Of a stretch of 58,926 nucleotides of DNA, positions 48,226 through 58,814 are shown one piece after another (positions within the stretch are counted from its first letter, which is position 1; the number at the start of each line of letters is the position of its first letter). Below the pieces are notes generated by a model. It made no database searches. It saw only the letters and a list, made by a program, of their open reading frames with translations, and was not told where the DNA came from. Origin of the DNA: Myxococcota bacterium (GTDB lineage Bacteria; Myxococcota_A; Polyangia; Palsa-1104; JAEUJZ01). The position numbers were made by a program, and so were the translations under genes. The stretch is from contig JANWXW010000128.1 in assembly GCA_025057315.1 (NCBI GenBank), forward strand, positions 1 through 58,926, given 5' to 3'.

Positions 48226-48989
48226 CGGGTGCCCTCCATCTCGCCGGTGGTCGCTTGGGGGCGCTGATCATGCTCGCGCAGCAGCTGCTCGTCCTCCGAG
48301 CTCAGAACCAGCTGTCGGAACAAGTCGGGCCGGCGAGCCCGCGTCCGCACCAGTGCTTGCTGGCGTCGCCAGCGCCGGATGCGCTCGTGGTTCCCGGACA
48401 GCAACACCTCAGGCACATCGGCACCGCGAAAGACCGCGGGCCTGGTGTACTGGGGGTACTCCAGCAGGCCATGCTCGAACGACTCCTGGGCAGCCGACTG
48501 TTCATTATGGAGCACGCCCGGCTGCAGGCGGGCCACCGCATCGACGATCACCATCGCCGCCAGCTCGCCACCGCTGAGGACATAGTCACCAATCGAGATC
48601 TCCTGGTCCACGTAGGCGCTCACCCGTTCGTCCACGCCCTCGTAGCGCCCGCAGACCAACACCAAATGCGGCCGCCGCGCCAGCTCACGCACCAGCGCCT
48701 GCGTCAGCAGCGTCCCAGCAGGGGTCAGCAGCACGCGGTGGCCACGGCCGCGCGCTGACTCGATCGCCTCTAGTGCCGCAATGAGCGGCTCGGCCCGCAT
48801 CACCATGCCCGAACCACCGCCGTAGGGAGTATCATCCGTAGAGCGGTGCCGGCCCGGCGCATGGTCGCGCACATTGGTCAGGTGGACCACGAGGCAGCCC
48901 CTCTGCTGCGCTCGCCCGGTCATGCTCACCGACAGCACCGGTGAGAACATCTCTGGAAAGATGGTCACGATGTCAACGACGAGGGGCAC
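48222..48989 (-). CDS. trmD: tRNA (guanine-N1)-methyltransferase TrmD
   Basis: A 255-residue SPOUT enzyme that makes m1G37 in tRNA. The GTG at 48989 was chosen: GGAGG lies 7 nt upstream and the protein then begins [15 protein letters not shown], the family's normal N-terminus; a TTG 13 codons earlier has no such support. Key motifs are [28 protein letters not shown] and the knot [19 protein letters not shown]. It overlaps the rimM 3' end by 17 nt. Confidence 0.97.
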   Translation of the reverse strand: MPLVVDIVTIFPEMFSPVLSVSMTGRAQQRGCLVVHLTNVRDHAPGRHRSTDDTPYGGGSGMVMRAEPLIAALEAIESARGRGHRVLLTPAGTLLTQALVRELARRPHLVLVCGRYEGVDERVSAYVDQEISIGDYVLSGGELAAMVIVDAVARLQPGVLHNEQSAAQESFEHGLLEYPQYTRPAVFRGADVPEVLLSGNHERIRRWRRQQALVRTRARRPDLFRQLVLSSEDEQLLREHDQRPQATTGEMEGTR

Positions 48990-49548
48990 CTGCGCTCCTC
49001 CTGCGCGGGCCGCGAGGCCGGCCACCAAGGTCTAGATCCAGCAGGCCCTCGGGCGGGTCAATTTCCACGCGCCGCGCCGCTAGGTCCACGGCAGTCACAA
49101 ACTCCGCAGCCAGGGGGATCAGTGCAGGAGGCCGGCCTGCGCGTTCAACTTCCAGCATCGACCGGCCTGCAATCTCCACCACGGCCCGGACCACCCCTAC
49201 CGGCTGCCCATCGGGCATCACGGCCTGACAACCCATCAGGTCGCTCAGATAGTACTCATCCGGGCCGAGCGGCGGCAAATCCTGTCGCCAGGCCAGCACC
49301 GGTTGGCCTTTGAGGACCTCGGCCTGGTCCCGGTCGACCACCCCATCGAGCTGCACCAAATACACTCCCTCGCCCACCTCGTGGGCCTGCAGCACCGCAA
49401 AGACCCGCCGCCCCTCCGCCGAGCCGACGAGCACCCGTCTGATCCGCCGCAGCGCCTCCGATTCCGGGTTGTGCAGCTGCACGCGGAGCCAGCCCCGCAC
49501 CCCGTGGGCACGGCGAACCGTGCCTATCTCGATCGTCTCAGCTTCCAT
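48973..49548 (-). CDS. rimM: Ribosome maturation factor RimM
   Basis: A 191-residue 30S assembly factor that binds S19. The ATG at 49548 has GGAGG 8 nt upstream. The N-terminal RimM domain opens [19 protein letters not shown], and the C-terminal PRC-barrel contains [17 protein letters not shown] and [20 protein letters not shown]. The last 20 residues form an Arg/Pro-rich tail generated by the overlap with trmD. Confidence 0.95.
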   Translation of the reverse strand: MEAETIEIGTVRRAHGVRGWLRVQLHNPESEALRRIRRVLVGSAEGRRVFAVLQAHEVGEGVYLVQLDGVVDRDQAEVLKGQPVLAWRQDLPPLGPDEYYLSDLMGCQAVMPDGQPVGVVRAVVEIAGRSMLEVERAGRPPALIPLAAEFVTAVDLAARRVEIDPPEGLLDLDLGGRPRGPRRRSAGAPRR

Positions 49549-49588
49549 GGCCCTTCCCTCCATCGGGGCATGGCCATGGCCTGCCGTC

Positions 49589-49840
49589 CTACTCGATGAT
49601 CTCCAGCAACGCGCGCTTGCGCAGCTTGGTGGAGGCGGCGGACAGGATGATGCGCATGGCCCGCGCCGTGCGCCCCTGCTTGCCTATGACCTTGCCCAGA
49701 TCACCCTTGGCAACCTTCAACTCGATAACCGACGTCTGTTCTCCCTCCACCTCACGGACCTGGACTTCTTCCGGCTTGTCAGCTAGCGCCTGAGCTATGT
49801 GGGCGATGAGGTCCCTCATCGAACCGGGATTCCCGCTCAT
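49589..49840 (-). CDS. khpA: KH-domain RNA-binding protein KhpA
   Basis: An 83-residue single-KH protein. The ATG at 49840 has GGAG 7 nt upstream; a start 7 codons later would also give a normal N-terminus ([19 protein letters not shown]). The KH GxxG loop is seen in [14 protein letters not shown]. It is likely an RNA chaperone and typically lies between rpsP and rimM, as here. Confidence 0.94.
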   Translation of the reverse strand: MSGNPGSMRDLIAHIAQALADKPEEVQVREVEGEQTSVIELKVAKGDLGKVIGKQGRTARAMRIILSAASTKLRKRALLEIIE

Positions 49841-49927
49841 GATCAGTCTCCGTATGCCGGTCCGCCGGCAAGCAGCCTGTCGTTGCGGGTCTCTGTGCCC
49901 AGGCCCGGGGGCGGTTGAGCGCTGCCC

Positions 49928-50197
49928 TTAGGATTGCTCCGCTCCCTGAGCGGCGGTTTTGCGGCGCATCTGGCGCAGAAGCTGGGCCACGGTATCCGTG
50001 GGCTTTGCCCCAACGCGCAACCAGTGCTCCACCCGGTCCATCTTGATACGAACCTCAGCGGGCTGGCGCTTGGGATCGTAAATCCCAACATGCTCGATGA
50101 ACCGCCCATCGCGCGGGCTGCGGGAGTCTGCCACCACGACCCGATAGAAGGGGTTCTTCTTCGCCCCTGCCCGAGCCAATCGCACTCTGACTGCCAT
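49928..50197 (-). CDS. rpsP: 30S ribosomal protein S16
   Basis: An 89-residue protein opening [20 protein letters not shown], with the family block [19 protein letters not shown]. It is the first gene of the rpsP-khpA-rimM-trmD-methyltransferase-rplS-yraN unit, and 87 nt separate it from khpA. A structured leader lies upstream. Confidence 0.97.
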   Translation of the reverse strand: MAVRVRLARAGAKKNPFYRVVVADSRSPRDGRFIEHVGIYDPKRQPAEVRIKMDRVEHWLRVGAKPTDTVAQLLRQMRRKTAAQGAEQS

Positions 50198-50247
50198 GTT
50201 CGTTCCTATCTTTGGCCTGTCTCTCTGGGTGTGCTCGATGTCTATCT

Positions 50248-50289
50248 CCCGCAGGCACCGTGTGCACAGGACCCTGCGGGACTATTGTA
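50248..50289 (-). promoter_or_regulatory. rpsP leader: -10 box followed by a strong hairpin
   Basis: On the minus strand, TACAAT (50289-50284) is a good -10 box with only a weak -35. Directly after it, CCCGCAGG (50280-50273) pairs with CCTGCGGG (50255-50248) over 8 bp; the loop holds the palindrome TGTGCACA. The predicted start (about 50277) lies inside the stem, so the mRNA would begin with the hairpin. No T tract follows. The rest of the 211-bp gap to recA shows no gene. Confidence 0.5.
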
Positions 50290-50408
50290 ATCTATATCTC
50301 AGAAGAAAAGAAAGGACTTTCGTCTCCCCCCTGCACCGCCGGGGCGCAAGGGGCCCTTTAGCCTACTCGCCCCCCATAAGGCCGTCAAGGGCGTGACCCC
50401 AGCCCTCA

Positions 50409-51449
50409 TCAGGCCGCCAGCTCGGCGTGTCCCGGCGAGGCCTCTGCTGCCGGCGCCCGCAACAGAGGGATCAGGCGCTCCCGCAACCGCTCCGCCACCT
50501 CTGCATGGTCGCGCAGCCAGTCGCACGCCCGCTCCCGCCCCTGCGCCACCCGCTCCCCGTCCAGCGCATACCAGGCGCCGCTCTTTTCCATCAGCCCGCG
50601 CTCGACGGCCAGATCGAGCAGCTCCCCGGCGCGGTTGATGCCGCTGCCGTAGAGAATTTCCAGCTCTGCCTCGCGGAACGGCGGCGCCAGCTTGTTCTTT
50701 ACCACCTTGACGCGAGCGCGCATGCCCACCACCTCCTCGCCCTGCTTGATCTGGCTGCTCCGCCGAATGTCCAGCCGCACCGAGGCGTAAAACTTGAGCG
50801 CCTGTCCCCCGGGCGTGGTCTCGGGGCTGCCGAACGCCACGCCAATCTTCATGCGCAGTTGGTTGATAAATACCACCGCCGTGCCCTGCTTGGCCGCCAC
50901 CGCGGTCAGCTTGCGCAGGGCCTGCGACATGAGGCGGGCCTGGAGCCCCAGGTGGTTCTCCCCCATCTCGCCATCGATCTCGGCGCGCGGCACCAGGGCC
51001 GCCACCGAGTCCACCACGATGAGGTCCACACCGCCTGAGCGCACCAGCGCGTCTGCGATTTCCAGCGCCTGCTCGCCGCAGTCCGGCTGGGCCACCAGCA
51101 GCTCCTCCAGGCGCACGCCCAGCCGCCGGGCGTAGCTGGCATCCAGCGCATGCTCGGCGTCAATGAAAGCGCATACCCCGCCCTGCCGCTGCGCCTCGGC
51201 GATCGCATGCAGCATGAGCGTGGTCTTTCCCGATGATTCGGGACCAAAAATCTCGATGACCCGCCCGCGCGGCAGGCCCAAGGTGCCCAGCGCCGCATCG
51301 AGCGCCAGCGACCCGGTGGGCACCACTGCCACCTCTGCCGCCTCCGCCGACAACGGCATGATGGCGCCCTTGCCAAACTGCTTCTCGATGGCCGCCAGGG
51401 CGGCGGTGACAGCCTTGAGCTTCTCTCGGATGATCTTTGCACCGTTCAT
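50409..51449 (-). CDS. recA: Recombinase RecA
   Basis: A 346-residue protein with Walker [10 protein letters not shown] (69-77), Walker [19 protein letters not shown], loop L1 with [18 protein letters not shown], loop L2 starting [20 protein letters not shown], and the C-terminal domain. AAGGAGG lies 4 nt before the ATG. It promotes strand exchange and would serve as SOS co-protease if LexA exists. Its start overlaps the comM stop (ATGA), so it is translated in the wake of comM. No LexA-type operator was recognised upstream of either gene. Confidence 0.98.
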   Translation of the reverse strand: MNGAKIIREKLKAVTAALAAIEKQFGKGAIMPLSAEAAEVAVVPTGSLALDAALGTLGLPRGRVIEIFGPESSGKTTLMLHAIAEAQRQGGVCAFIDAEHALDASYARRLGVRLEELLVAQPDCGEQALEIADALVRSGGVDLIVVDSVAALVPRAEIDGEMGENHLGLQARLMSQALRKLTAVAAKQGTAVVFINQLRMKIGVAFGSPETTPGGQALKFYASVRLDIRRSSQIKQGEEVVGMRARVKVVKNKLAPPFREAELEILYGSGINRAGELLDLAVERGLMEKSGAWYALDGERVAQGRERACDWLRDHAEVAERLRERLIPLLRAPAAEASPGHAELAA

Positions 51450-53044
51450 GGCTCCTCCTTGCCCGCAGGGATGCGGGGCGGTGGTCTCAGGTGGCGGCCA
51501 GACCAGGCCGCTGGAACATCGGGCAGCGGGCGATCCAGGGCACGCAAGCCGATGGCCTCGGCTACCTCCGCCTCACCGACCTGCTCCTTCTGAGCCAGGT
51601 CGGCCAGCGTGCGCGCCACCCGCAGCACACGATGCAGGGCGCGGCTGGACAAGCGGTGACGGCGCAGGTAGGCAGCCAACAGGCGCTCCCCGGCTGGCCC
51701 CGGACGACACAGACGCCAGACGGCCTCCGGTCCCAGGTCGGCGTTGGCCGAAGGCAGGCCAGGGTCTCGCTGCTGCCGAGCCTGTTGCCGCGCCCGCGCT
51801 GCCATCACGCGCTGGCGAACCACCTCGGAGGCCTCGCCGGCACGCTCGCTGGACAGCAGCAGCGCTGGGTCCATGGTCGGCACCTCGACATGCAGGTCAA
51901 ACCGGTCCAGCAGGGGCCCCGACAGCCGTGCCAGGTAGCGGGCCACCCGTCCCACGTCACAGGTGCAGGCGCGGGCCGAGGAGCCGCGGTAGCCGCAAGG
52001 GCAGGGGTTCATCGCCGCGCACAGGGCGAAGGAGGCCGGATAGGTCACAGCGCAGCGGGCGCGGACAATGGTGATGCGCCGGTCCTCCAAGGGTTGCCGC
52101 AGCGCCTCCAGCGCCGGCCGCTGAAACTCTGGCAGCTCGTCCAGGAACAGCACGCCATGGTGGGCCAGGCTGATCTCGCCCGGACGAGGGTAGGGTCCCC
52201 CGCCCACCAGCCCGGCCACCGAGACGTCATGGTGCGGCGCACGAAAGGGACGCTCCCCGAGCAAGCCCCCTCCGCGCAGCAGGCCTGCAGCCGAGTAAAT
52301 GGCGGTGGTCTCGATGGCCTCGGCCTCCGACAGGGGTGGCAGGATGCCTGGCAGGCGCCGGGCGAGCATGCTCTTGCCCGTGCCGGGAGGGCCCAGGAGC
52401 AGCAGGTTGTGGCCACCGGCGGCAGCAATCTCCAGCGCGCGCTTGGGGTACTCCTGACCGCGCACGTCCCGCAGGTCCAGCACCACACCGGCCGGTTGTG
52501 TGGCTCGGCTCTGCTCCAGGGCTGGCAGCGAACGCCCTTGCCGCAGCTCGGCCACCAGCTCCCCCAGGTTGCGCACGGGAAACACCGGCAGGCCGCGCAC
52601 ACAGCTCGCCTCAGGGGCACAGCCCGCGGGAAGCACCAGGCCGCGAAAGCCGGCCCGCCGGGCATGCAGCGCCACCGGCAGGCTACCCAACACAGGCCGC
52701 ACGCTGCCGTCCAGGCCCAGCTCGCCCAGCCACATGATCCCCTCCGTGGCTTCAGGCGGCAGCACCCCCAGCGCCGTCAGCAGCGCCAGAGCACTCGGCA
52801 GGTCGAAGGCGGCGCCATCTTTGCGCACATCCGCTGGGGCGAGGTTGATGGTGTAGCGGCGGGGCGGCAGCGGAAATCCGGCGTTTTCCAGCGCCGCCCG
52901 CACGCGCACCGAGCCCTCCTTGACCGCGTTGTCGGGCAAGCCCACCAGGTGGTAGGCCGGCAAGCCCAGGCCCACATCGGCCTCGACCTCGACCGTGTAC
53001 GCCTCGATGCCGAGCACCCCGGCAGAAAAGACCCTGGCCAGCAC
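51446..53044 (-). CDS. comM: ComM/YifB family AAA+ ATPase
   Basis: A 532-residue protein. The GTG at 53044 was chosen: GGGAGG lies about 7 nt upstream and the protein then begins [20 protein letters not shown], the family's normal start; a TTG 5 codons earlier overlaps the ribosome-binding site. The N-terminal Lon-like domain holds [20 protein letters not shown]. The Mg-chelatase-like AAA+ core holds Walker [10 protein letters not shown], Walker [11 protein letters not shown] and the cysteine motif [11 protein letters not shown]-terminal bundle follows. ComM is a branch-migration helicase in natural transformation in several proteobacteria. Fusion of expression with recA fits that role. Confidence 0.95.
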   Translation of the reverse strand: MLARVFSAGVLGIEAYTVEVEADVGLGLPAYHLVGLPDNAVKEGSVRVRAALENAGFPLPPRRYTINLAPADVRKDGAAFDLPSALALLTALGVLPPEATEGIMWLGELGLDGSVRPVLGSLPVALHARRAGFRGLVLPAGCAPEASCVRGLPVFPVRNLGELVAELRQGRSLPALEQSRATQPAGVVLDLRDVRGQEYPKRALEIAAAGGHNLLLLGPPGTGKSMLARRLPGILPPLSEAEAIETTAIYSAAGLLRGGGLLGERPFRAPHHDVSVAGLVGGGPYPRPGEISLAHHGVLFLDELPEFQRPALEALRQPLEDRRITIVRARCAVTYPASFALCAAMNPCPCGYRGSSARACTCDVGRVARYLARLSGPLLDRFDLHVEVPTMDPALLLSSERAGEASEVVRQRVMAARARQQARQQRDPGLPSANADLGPEAVWRLCRPGPAGERLLAAYLRRHRLSSRALHRVLRVARTLADLAQKEQVGEAEVAEAIGLRALDRPLPDVPAAWSGRHLRPPPRIPAGKEEP

Positions 53045-53058
53045 ATCCGCCCCTCCCA

Positions 53059-53074
53059 AGCACCCCCCGTGCCA
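53059..53074 (-). promoter_or_regulatory. Sigma-54-like sequence just upstream of comM (doubtful)
   Basis: On the minus strand, TGGCACG, four G, GTGCT matches the -24/-12 consensus with the correct GG-N10-GC spacing. However, the predicted start would fall about 4 nt from the GTG codon and downstream of the ribosome-binding site, which argues against use. Confidence 0.25.
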
Positions 53075-53117
53075 GCCCCATCTCCCCCTGAACTCCAGAA
53101 CATGGGCCTCTGCCCCC

Positions 53118-53151
53118 GTCCGGAATCCGGACGCCGGTCCGGAATCCGGAC
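53118..53151. repeat. Tandem perfect palindromes between ompA-like gene and comM
   Basis: GTCCGGAATCCGGAC occurs at 53118-53132 and again at 53137-53151, with a 4-bp spacer (19-bp period). Each copy is a perfect 15-bp inverted repeat around a central base. As DNA they look like twin operators; as RNA each folds into a 6-bp hairpin with a 3-nt loop. No T tract follows on either strand. Confidence 0.75.
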
Positions 53152-53160
53152 GCCCCGCCG

Positions 53161-55185
<2,025 letters not shown>

Positions 55186-55217
55186 GTCTACCATCCTACC
55201 GGCTGGAACGTGCCGCC

Positions 55218-55247
55218 TTTATACGCAGACGCCAGGCGCGTTGTCAA
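55218..55247 (-). promoter_or_regulatory. Promoter of the OmpA/TSP3 gene
   Basis: On the minus strand: perfect TTGACA (55247-55242), 18-bp spacer, TATAAA (55223-55218), about 33 nt before the ATG. Among the best sigma-70 matches in the window. Confidence 0.7.
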
Positions 55248-55269
55248 ACGCCTTGCTGCAACGTATGGT
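55241..55269 (+). promoter_or_regulatory. Divergent promoter of the 55.3-kb gene, leaderless type
   Basis: TTGTCA (55241-55246), 17-bp spacer, TATGGT (55264-55269). Only 6 nt separate the -10 box from the ATG at 55276, so transcription would begin at or next to the start codon. Its -35 box shares bases with the -35 box of the opposite-strand promoter. Confidence 0.5.
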
Positions 55270-55275
55270 GCTGGC

Positions 55276-56205
55276 ATGTCATGCCTGCTGGGAACCACCT
55301 TCGCCTTGCGGCAACGGGATCCGGCCGAGGGCCTGCCGAATGCGGACCTGGTGCGCGACGAAGCGATGCGCTGCGAGGCCACGGGGCTGCTCCTGTGCGA
55401 AGGGCTCCCGCCGGAGCTGCTCGTCCCTCTGGTGGCTCAGCTGCGGCGGGACACCACGCTGCCCATCGTGGCTGTAGATGGCCAGCTGGGTGCCTCCTGG
55501 CGAGGGCGACCGCAGCTTGCGCGGGCGTGCTTGGGCTCGCTGGATCGGGACGAGGCCCGCGCCGCGCTGGAGCGGAGCCTGGCCGCGCTGGAGCTGGCCG
55601 CTGAGGGCGGTGCGCAGGCGGTCTGGCTCCGGCTGGGCGAGGTGGCTGCGGTGGCCGCGCGCTGGGATGGTCTGCGACGCCGCTTCCTCCGGGGGGAGCT
55701 GCTTTCCGACCCCGAGCCAGCCCAAGCGCTCATGCAGCAGCGGTGTGCAGCCGCAGCGCCCCACCTGGGGGCCTGCCTGCGCGGTCTGGAGCGGCTGGCG
55801 CGGGCGGCCGAGCAGCGAGGGCTCCAGCTGCTGGTGCGCAACCCGCGCCGGGCTCTGGAGTTGCCGACGCCCGCTGAGCTGAGCGTGCTGCGCCTGGAGC
55901 TGGCCGGCGCACCGCTGAGCCCCCTGCTCGATGTGCCCGCAGCGCACCTGGGCTCGGCCATGCGCCTGGTGCCCCTGCGCGAGACGATCACCGCCTTCTG
56001 CGACGGCCCCTTGTGTCTGCTGGGCGATGCCTGCGGCGCCCTTGGCGCGCTGCCACCCGGACAAGGCGAGGTGGATGTGGCCGCTGTGGCGCGCGCCCTG
56101 CCCACACACACCCAGGTGGCGTTTGTGCCCTGGCCTGGCCTGCACCTGTCCGAGGTGGCGCTGGGCTGCCAGCGCGTGGCCAGCCTGCCACGGCGCACGG
56201 GCTGA
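55276..56205 (+). CDS. TIM-barrel protein resembling sugar phosphate isomerases/epimerases
   Basis: A 309-residue, Ala/Leu-rich protein with no signal peptide. Alternating beta strands and helices suggest a xylose-isomerase-like (AP_endonuc_2) barrel: LELAAEGGAQAVWLRLGEVA, RGLQLLVRNPRRALELP, APLSPLLDVPAAHLGSA and LLGDACGALGALPPGQGEVD resemble the family's strand ends. Several metal-binding residues expected there (His, Asp, Glu) look replaced, so it may be catalytically altered. There is no ribosome-binding site before the ATG. A long open frame further upstream runs antisense to the OmpA gene and was not used. Confidence 0.6.
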   Translation: MSCLLGTTFALRQRDPAEGLPNADLVRDEAMRCEATGLLLCEGLPPELLVPLVAQLRRDTTLPIVAVDGQLGASWRGRPQLARACLGSLDRDEARAALERSLAALELAAEGGAQAVWLRLGEVAAVAARWDGLRRRFLRGELLSDPEPAQALMQQRCAAAAPHLGACLRGLERLARAAEQRGLQLLVRNPRRALELPTPAELSVLRLELAGAPLSPLLDVPAAHLGSAMRLVPLRETITAFCDGPLCLLGDACGALGALPPGQGEVDVAAVARALPTHTQVAFVPWPGLHLSEVALGCQRVASLPRRTG

Positions 56206-56230
56206 CCGCACGGGCCCCTTCTGCTATGCT
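56202..56230 (+). promoter_or_regulatory. Leaderless-type promoter of the 56.2-kb lipoprotein gene
   Basis: CTGACC (56202-56207), 17-bp spacer, TATGCT (56225-56230), then 6 nt and the ATG at 56237. No Shine-Dalgarno sequence is present in between. The -35 match is moderate. Confidence 0.4.
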
Positions 56231-56236
56231 GCGCCC

Positions 56237-56755
56237 ATGGCCTATCGCGTGGTCGCCCTCGCCCTGTGCCTGGCGGGATGCAACAGCGCGCTCGAGGTGA
56301 GCGCCTTCCGCGCCGGCATCGCGCTGCGCTTCGATGACACCGGCTGTGGCATCGGCTACAGCGGCGATCGCGGCGCCGGCCCCAGCGCCGTGGACATCAC
56401 CTGCCCAGCCAACCTCCGCCCCCGACCGGGCAGGCCCACGCTGCACATCTCCACGCCGCTGGTCACCCCCCCCGGAGAGCTGCCGCTGCGCGACGAGCAC
56501 TTCCGCCAGCCCGGCTACCAGCTCGGCCAGTTCGTCGTCGTCACCTACGAGGCAGGCGGCCGCACCATCACCTGCGACCCGCGCCAGGCCACCGGCGCCC
56601 TCATCTATAGCTCCGTGCCCCGCCCCGGCACGGGCGGGCGCCTCAGCGGCCGCTTCTCCGACCAGGCCGCCCTGCTCAGCTGCCACACCCCCCAGGGCCC
56701 CGACGGCTCCAGCCCCCTCACCCTGCAGGGCTTCTTCGACCTGCCAGCACCCTGA
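56237..56755 (+). CDS. Putative lipoprotein of unknown function
   Basis: A 172-residue protein with a near-ideal lipoprotein signal: MAYRVVALALCLAGC gives lipobox LAGC with Cys15 acylated. The mature part is beta-rich with a few Cys residues (TGCGIGYSG, DITCPA, ITCDPRQ, LLSCHT), suggesting two disulfides, and ends in LQGFFDLPAP. No family was recognised. It follows the TIM-barrel gene by 31 nt but has its own promoter-like box, so co-transcription is uncertain. Confidence 0.75.
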   Translation: MAYRVVALALCLAGCNSALEVSAFRAGIALRFDDTGCGIGYSGDRGAGPSAVDITCPANLRPRPGRPTLHISTPLVTPPGELPLRDEHFRQPGYQLGQFVVVTYEAGGRTITCDPRQATGALIYSSVPRPGTGGRLSGRFSDQAALLSCHTPQGPDGSSPLTLQGFFDLPAP

Positions 56756-56831
56756 ACCCCCGCACCCGACGCCAGGGCCGCGTCGACCCCCCTCATTTTG
56801 TGTTTTCTATGTAGTATAAATCACCTAAAAT

Positions 56832-56848
56832 AGCCACCCGTGGTGGCT
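56832..56848 (+). other. Hairpin over the start codon of the propeller gene
   Basis: AGCCACC (56832-56838) and GGTGGCT (56842-56848) pair perfectly around the loop CGT. The GTG start (56840-56842) spans the loop and first stem base. If present in the mRNA it could limit initiation; if transcription starts at about 56838 most of the 5' arm would be missing. Confidence 0.45.
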
Positions 56849-58747
56849 GGACACGCGACCGGAGCGGCCCTCCCCCCATGGAGCCGCGCGCTGGCAGCGG
56901 CGCTGGCAGCGGCGTTAGGCACCTGTACCAAGGTTCCCCCCCGACCCGGCGATGGAGGCACCCCACCCCCTGACCTGCGTGGGCACAGGGCCGAACCGCC
57001 GGACCTGCCCATCCGGACGCCCTGGCGCACCATCAACCCCACCCCGGAAGACAGCCACTTTGTCGCCCTGGCTGGCACGAGCGAAGACGACCACTACCTG
57101 CTTACACCGGGCGCCCTGCTGCGCCGACGCGACCACGCAATCCAGGTGGCGTGGCGGGCCCCGGTCCGGGCCTGCCTGCGCGGCTTGCATGTGCTGGGCC
57201 AGGAGGTCGTGGTCAGCGGGGGTTGCCACGGCGTGGGCCTGCTCCTGGTGCGCCGCGGCGAGGGAGCCTTTGAGCTCCGCGAGCTGCCCAACGTGGAGCT
57301 GGGCGGCGTGTGGATTGTCCAGCCCGGCGAGGCCTTCATTGCCAGCCCGAGCGCCGGCCTGCTGCGGTTGCACGGACAAGAGGTGTCGCTGGAGCGAACC
57401 GTGGCCCCGGGCGACGTCGGCACCGGCCCGGTGGCCGTCTGGGGCAGCGGCCGGGACGAGGTCTACGCGGTCGGCAACGGCCGCATCCTGCACCGCCGGC
57501 CAGATGGACAGTGGGAGGTGGAACGCAGCTCGCCAGGCGAGCGCCAGCTGGCCATCTGGGGCGCTGGGCCGGACGACCTCTACGTGGCGGGCAGCAGCGA
57601 CCGCGGCGGCACCATCTGGCACCGCAGCGGTCCGGGCACGCCCTTTCAGACCGAGCGTATGGAGGGGGTCTCGACCCGGGCGGTGGTGTCGCTGTGGGGC
57701 AACGGCCGGGACGAGGTCTATGCCGCCGCCGACTCCGGCCTGGTGCTGCGCCGGGACCCCAGGTCCGGAATCTGGCTGCTGGACCGGCCGGCCTCGCCTG
57801 ACCAGCCTGGCGTGCGGGCCCTGTGGGGCGCGGCGCCGCAGCACCTGCTGGCCGCAGGACCCGGCGCGCTGCTGTCCCGCCAACCCGGGCCGCGCTGGCA
57901 GGTGCTGGTGGGGCAGGTGCTCACCAGCGTCGCGCTGCGCGCCGTGGCGCTGTCGGCCCCCGGCGAGGGCCTTGCGGTGGGCGATGCAGGCGTTGTGCTG
58001 CGGCAGCACGGCGGCCAGTGGTCGCACGAAGCACGCGGGCTGACCACCGCCCCCCTGTATGGCGTGGCCGTGGCCGCCGATGGCACGGCCCAGGTCGTTG
58101 GGGCCGGCGTGGCACTGCGGCGCGACCGGAGCGGGACCTGGTCGCTGGAGCCCACCGATGGCGGCACCCTGCGCGCCGTGGCCCTGCTGCCCGATGGCGA
58201 TGCCTACGCGGTGGGCGACGAGGGACGGGTGCTGCGCCGTCGGGGGGGGCTGTGGCAGCCGGAGCCCCCCATCCAGACCTCCTGGGGCCCACTGCGGGCG
58301 ACGCTGCGCGCCGTGGCCCTGCTGCCCGATGGCACCGTGGCCGTCGCCGGGGACGAGGCGACGCTGGCATGGCGGCCGCCGGGTGCAGCCAGCTTCTTGG
58401 TCCTGCGCCGCGACCCGAGCTCGGGTCTGTCCTTCACCGGCTTGGGGGTCCTGCCCGGGCCAGGGGGGCCGCGCCTGGTGGCCTGTGCCCGCGGCGGGGC
58501 GATCCTGGTGCAGCTGGAGGGCGGCACGCTGGTGGAGCAGCAGGCCCCGCTGGTGAACGCCTCCGCCCTGTACGGCACCGGACCGGACGACATCTATCTG
58601 GCCGGCCAGGACGGATCGGTGTGGCACTGGAACGGCTGGCGCTGGAGCCCGGAGCCCACCCCCCCCGGCGAGCCGCTGCTGGCCCTGGCGGGCAGCGGCC
58701 AGACCGTGGTGGCCGTGGGCGAGCAGGGCTTTATGATCGAGCGCTGA
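56840..58747 (+). CDS. Propeller-like repeat protein, probably exported
   Basis: A 635-residue protein starting with GTG (56840, or the next codon 56843). The N-terminus is hydrophobic (RALAAALAAALGTC) and could be a lipoprotein signal, though LGTC is a poor lipobox. The remainder is a series of repeats of about 40-45 residues with a Trp/Gly-Asp pattern: VWGSGRDEVYAVGNGRILHR, IWGAGPDDLYVAGSS, LWGNGRDEVYAAADSGLVLR, LYGTGPDDIYLAGQDGSVWH. This pattern is seen in secreted or lipid-anchored beta-propeller proteins of myxobacteria. Ligand and role are unknown. AT-rich TATAAA (56815) and TAAAAT (56826) boxes precede it. Confidence 0.75.
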   Translation: MVAGHATGAALPPWSRALAAALAAALGTCTKVPPRPGDGGTPPPDLRGHRAEPPDLPIRTPWRTINPTPEDSHFVALAGTSEDDHYLLTPGALLRRRDHAIQVAWRAPVRACLRGLHVLGQEVVVSGGCHGVGLLLVRRGEGAFELRELPNVELGGVWIVQPGEAFIASPSAGLLRLHGQEVSLERTVAPGDVGTGPVAVWGSGRDEVYAVGNGRILHRRPDGQWEVERSSPGERQLAIWGAGPDDLYVAGSSDRGGTIWHRSGPGTPFQTERMEGVSTRAVVSLWGNGRDEVYAAADSGLVLRRDPRSGIWLLDRPASPDQPGVRALWGAAPQHLLAAGPGALLSRQPGPRWQVLVGQVLTSVALRAVALSAPGEGLAVGDAGVVLRQHGGQWSHEARGLTTAPLYGVAVAADGTAQVVGAGVALRRDRSGTWSLEPTDGGTLRAVALLPDGDAYAVGDEGRVLRRRGGLWQPEPPIQTSWGPLRATLRAVALLPDGTVAVAGDEATLAWRPPGAASFLVLRRDPSSGLSFTGLGVLPGPGGPRLVACARGGAILVQLEGGTLVEQQAPLVNASALYGTGPDDIYLAGQDGSVWHWNGWRWSPEPTPPGEPLLALAGSGQTVVAVGEQGFMIER

Positions 58748-58814
58748 GCAAGCCCGCCGGGCCCGGTGGCCTGGTCGTTCGGGGGCCGCTCCAGCATGGA
58801 GGCGGCGCTCGCAT

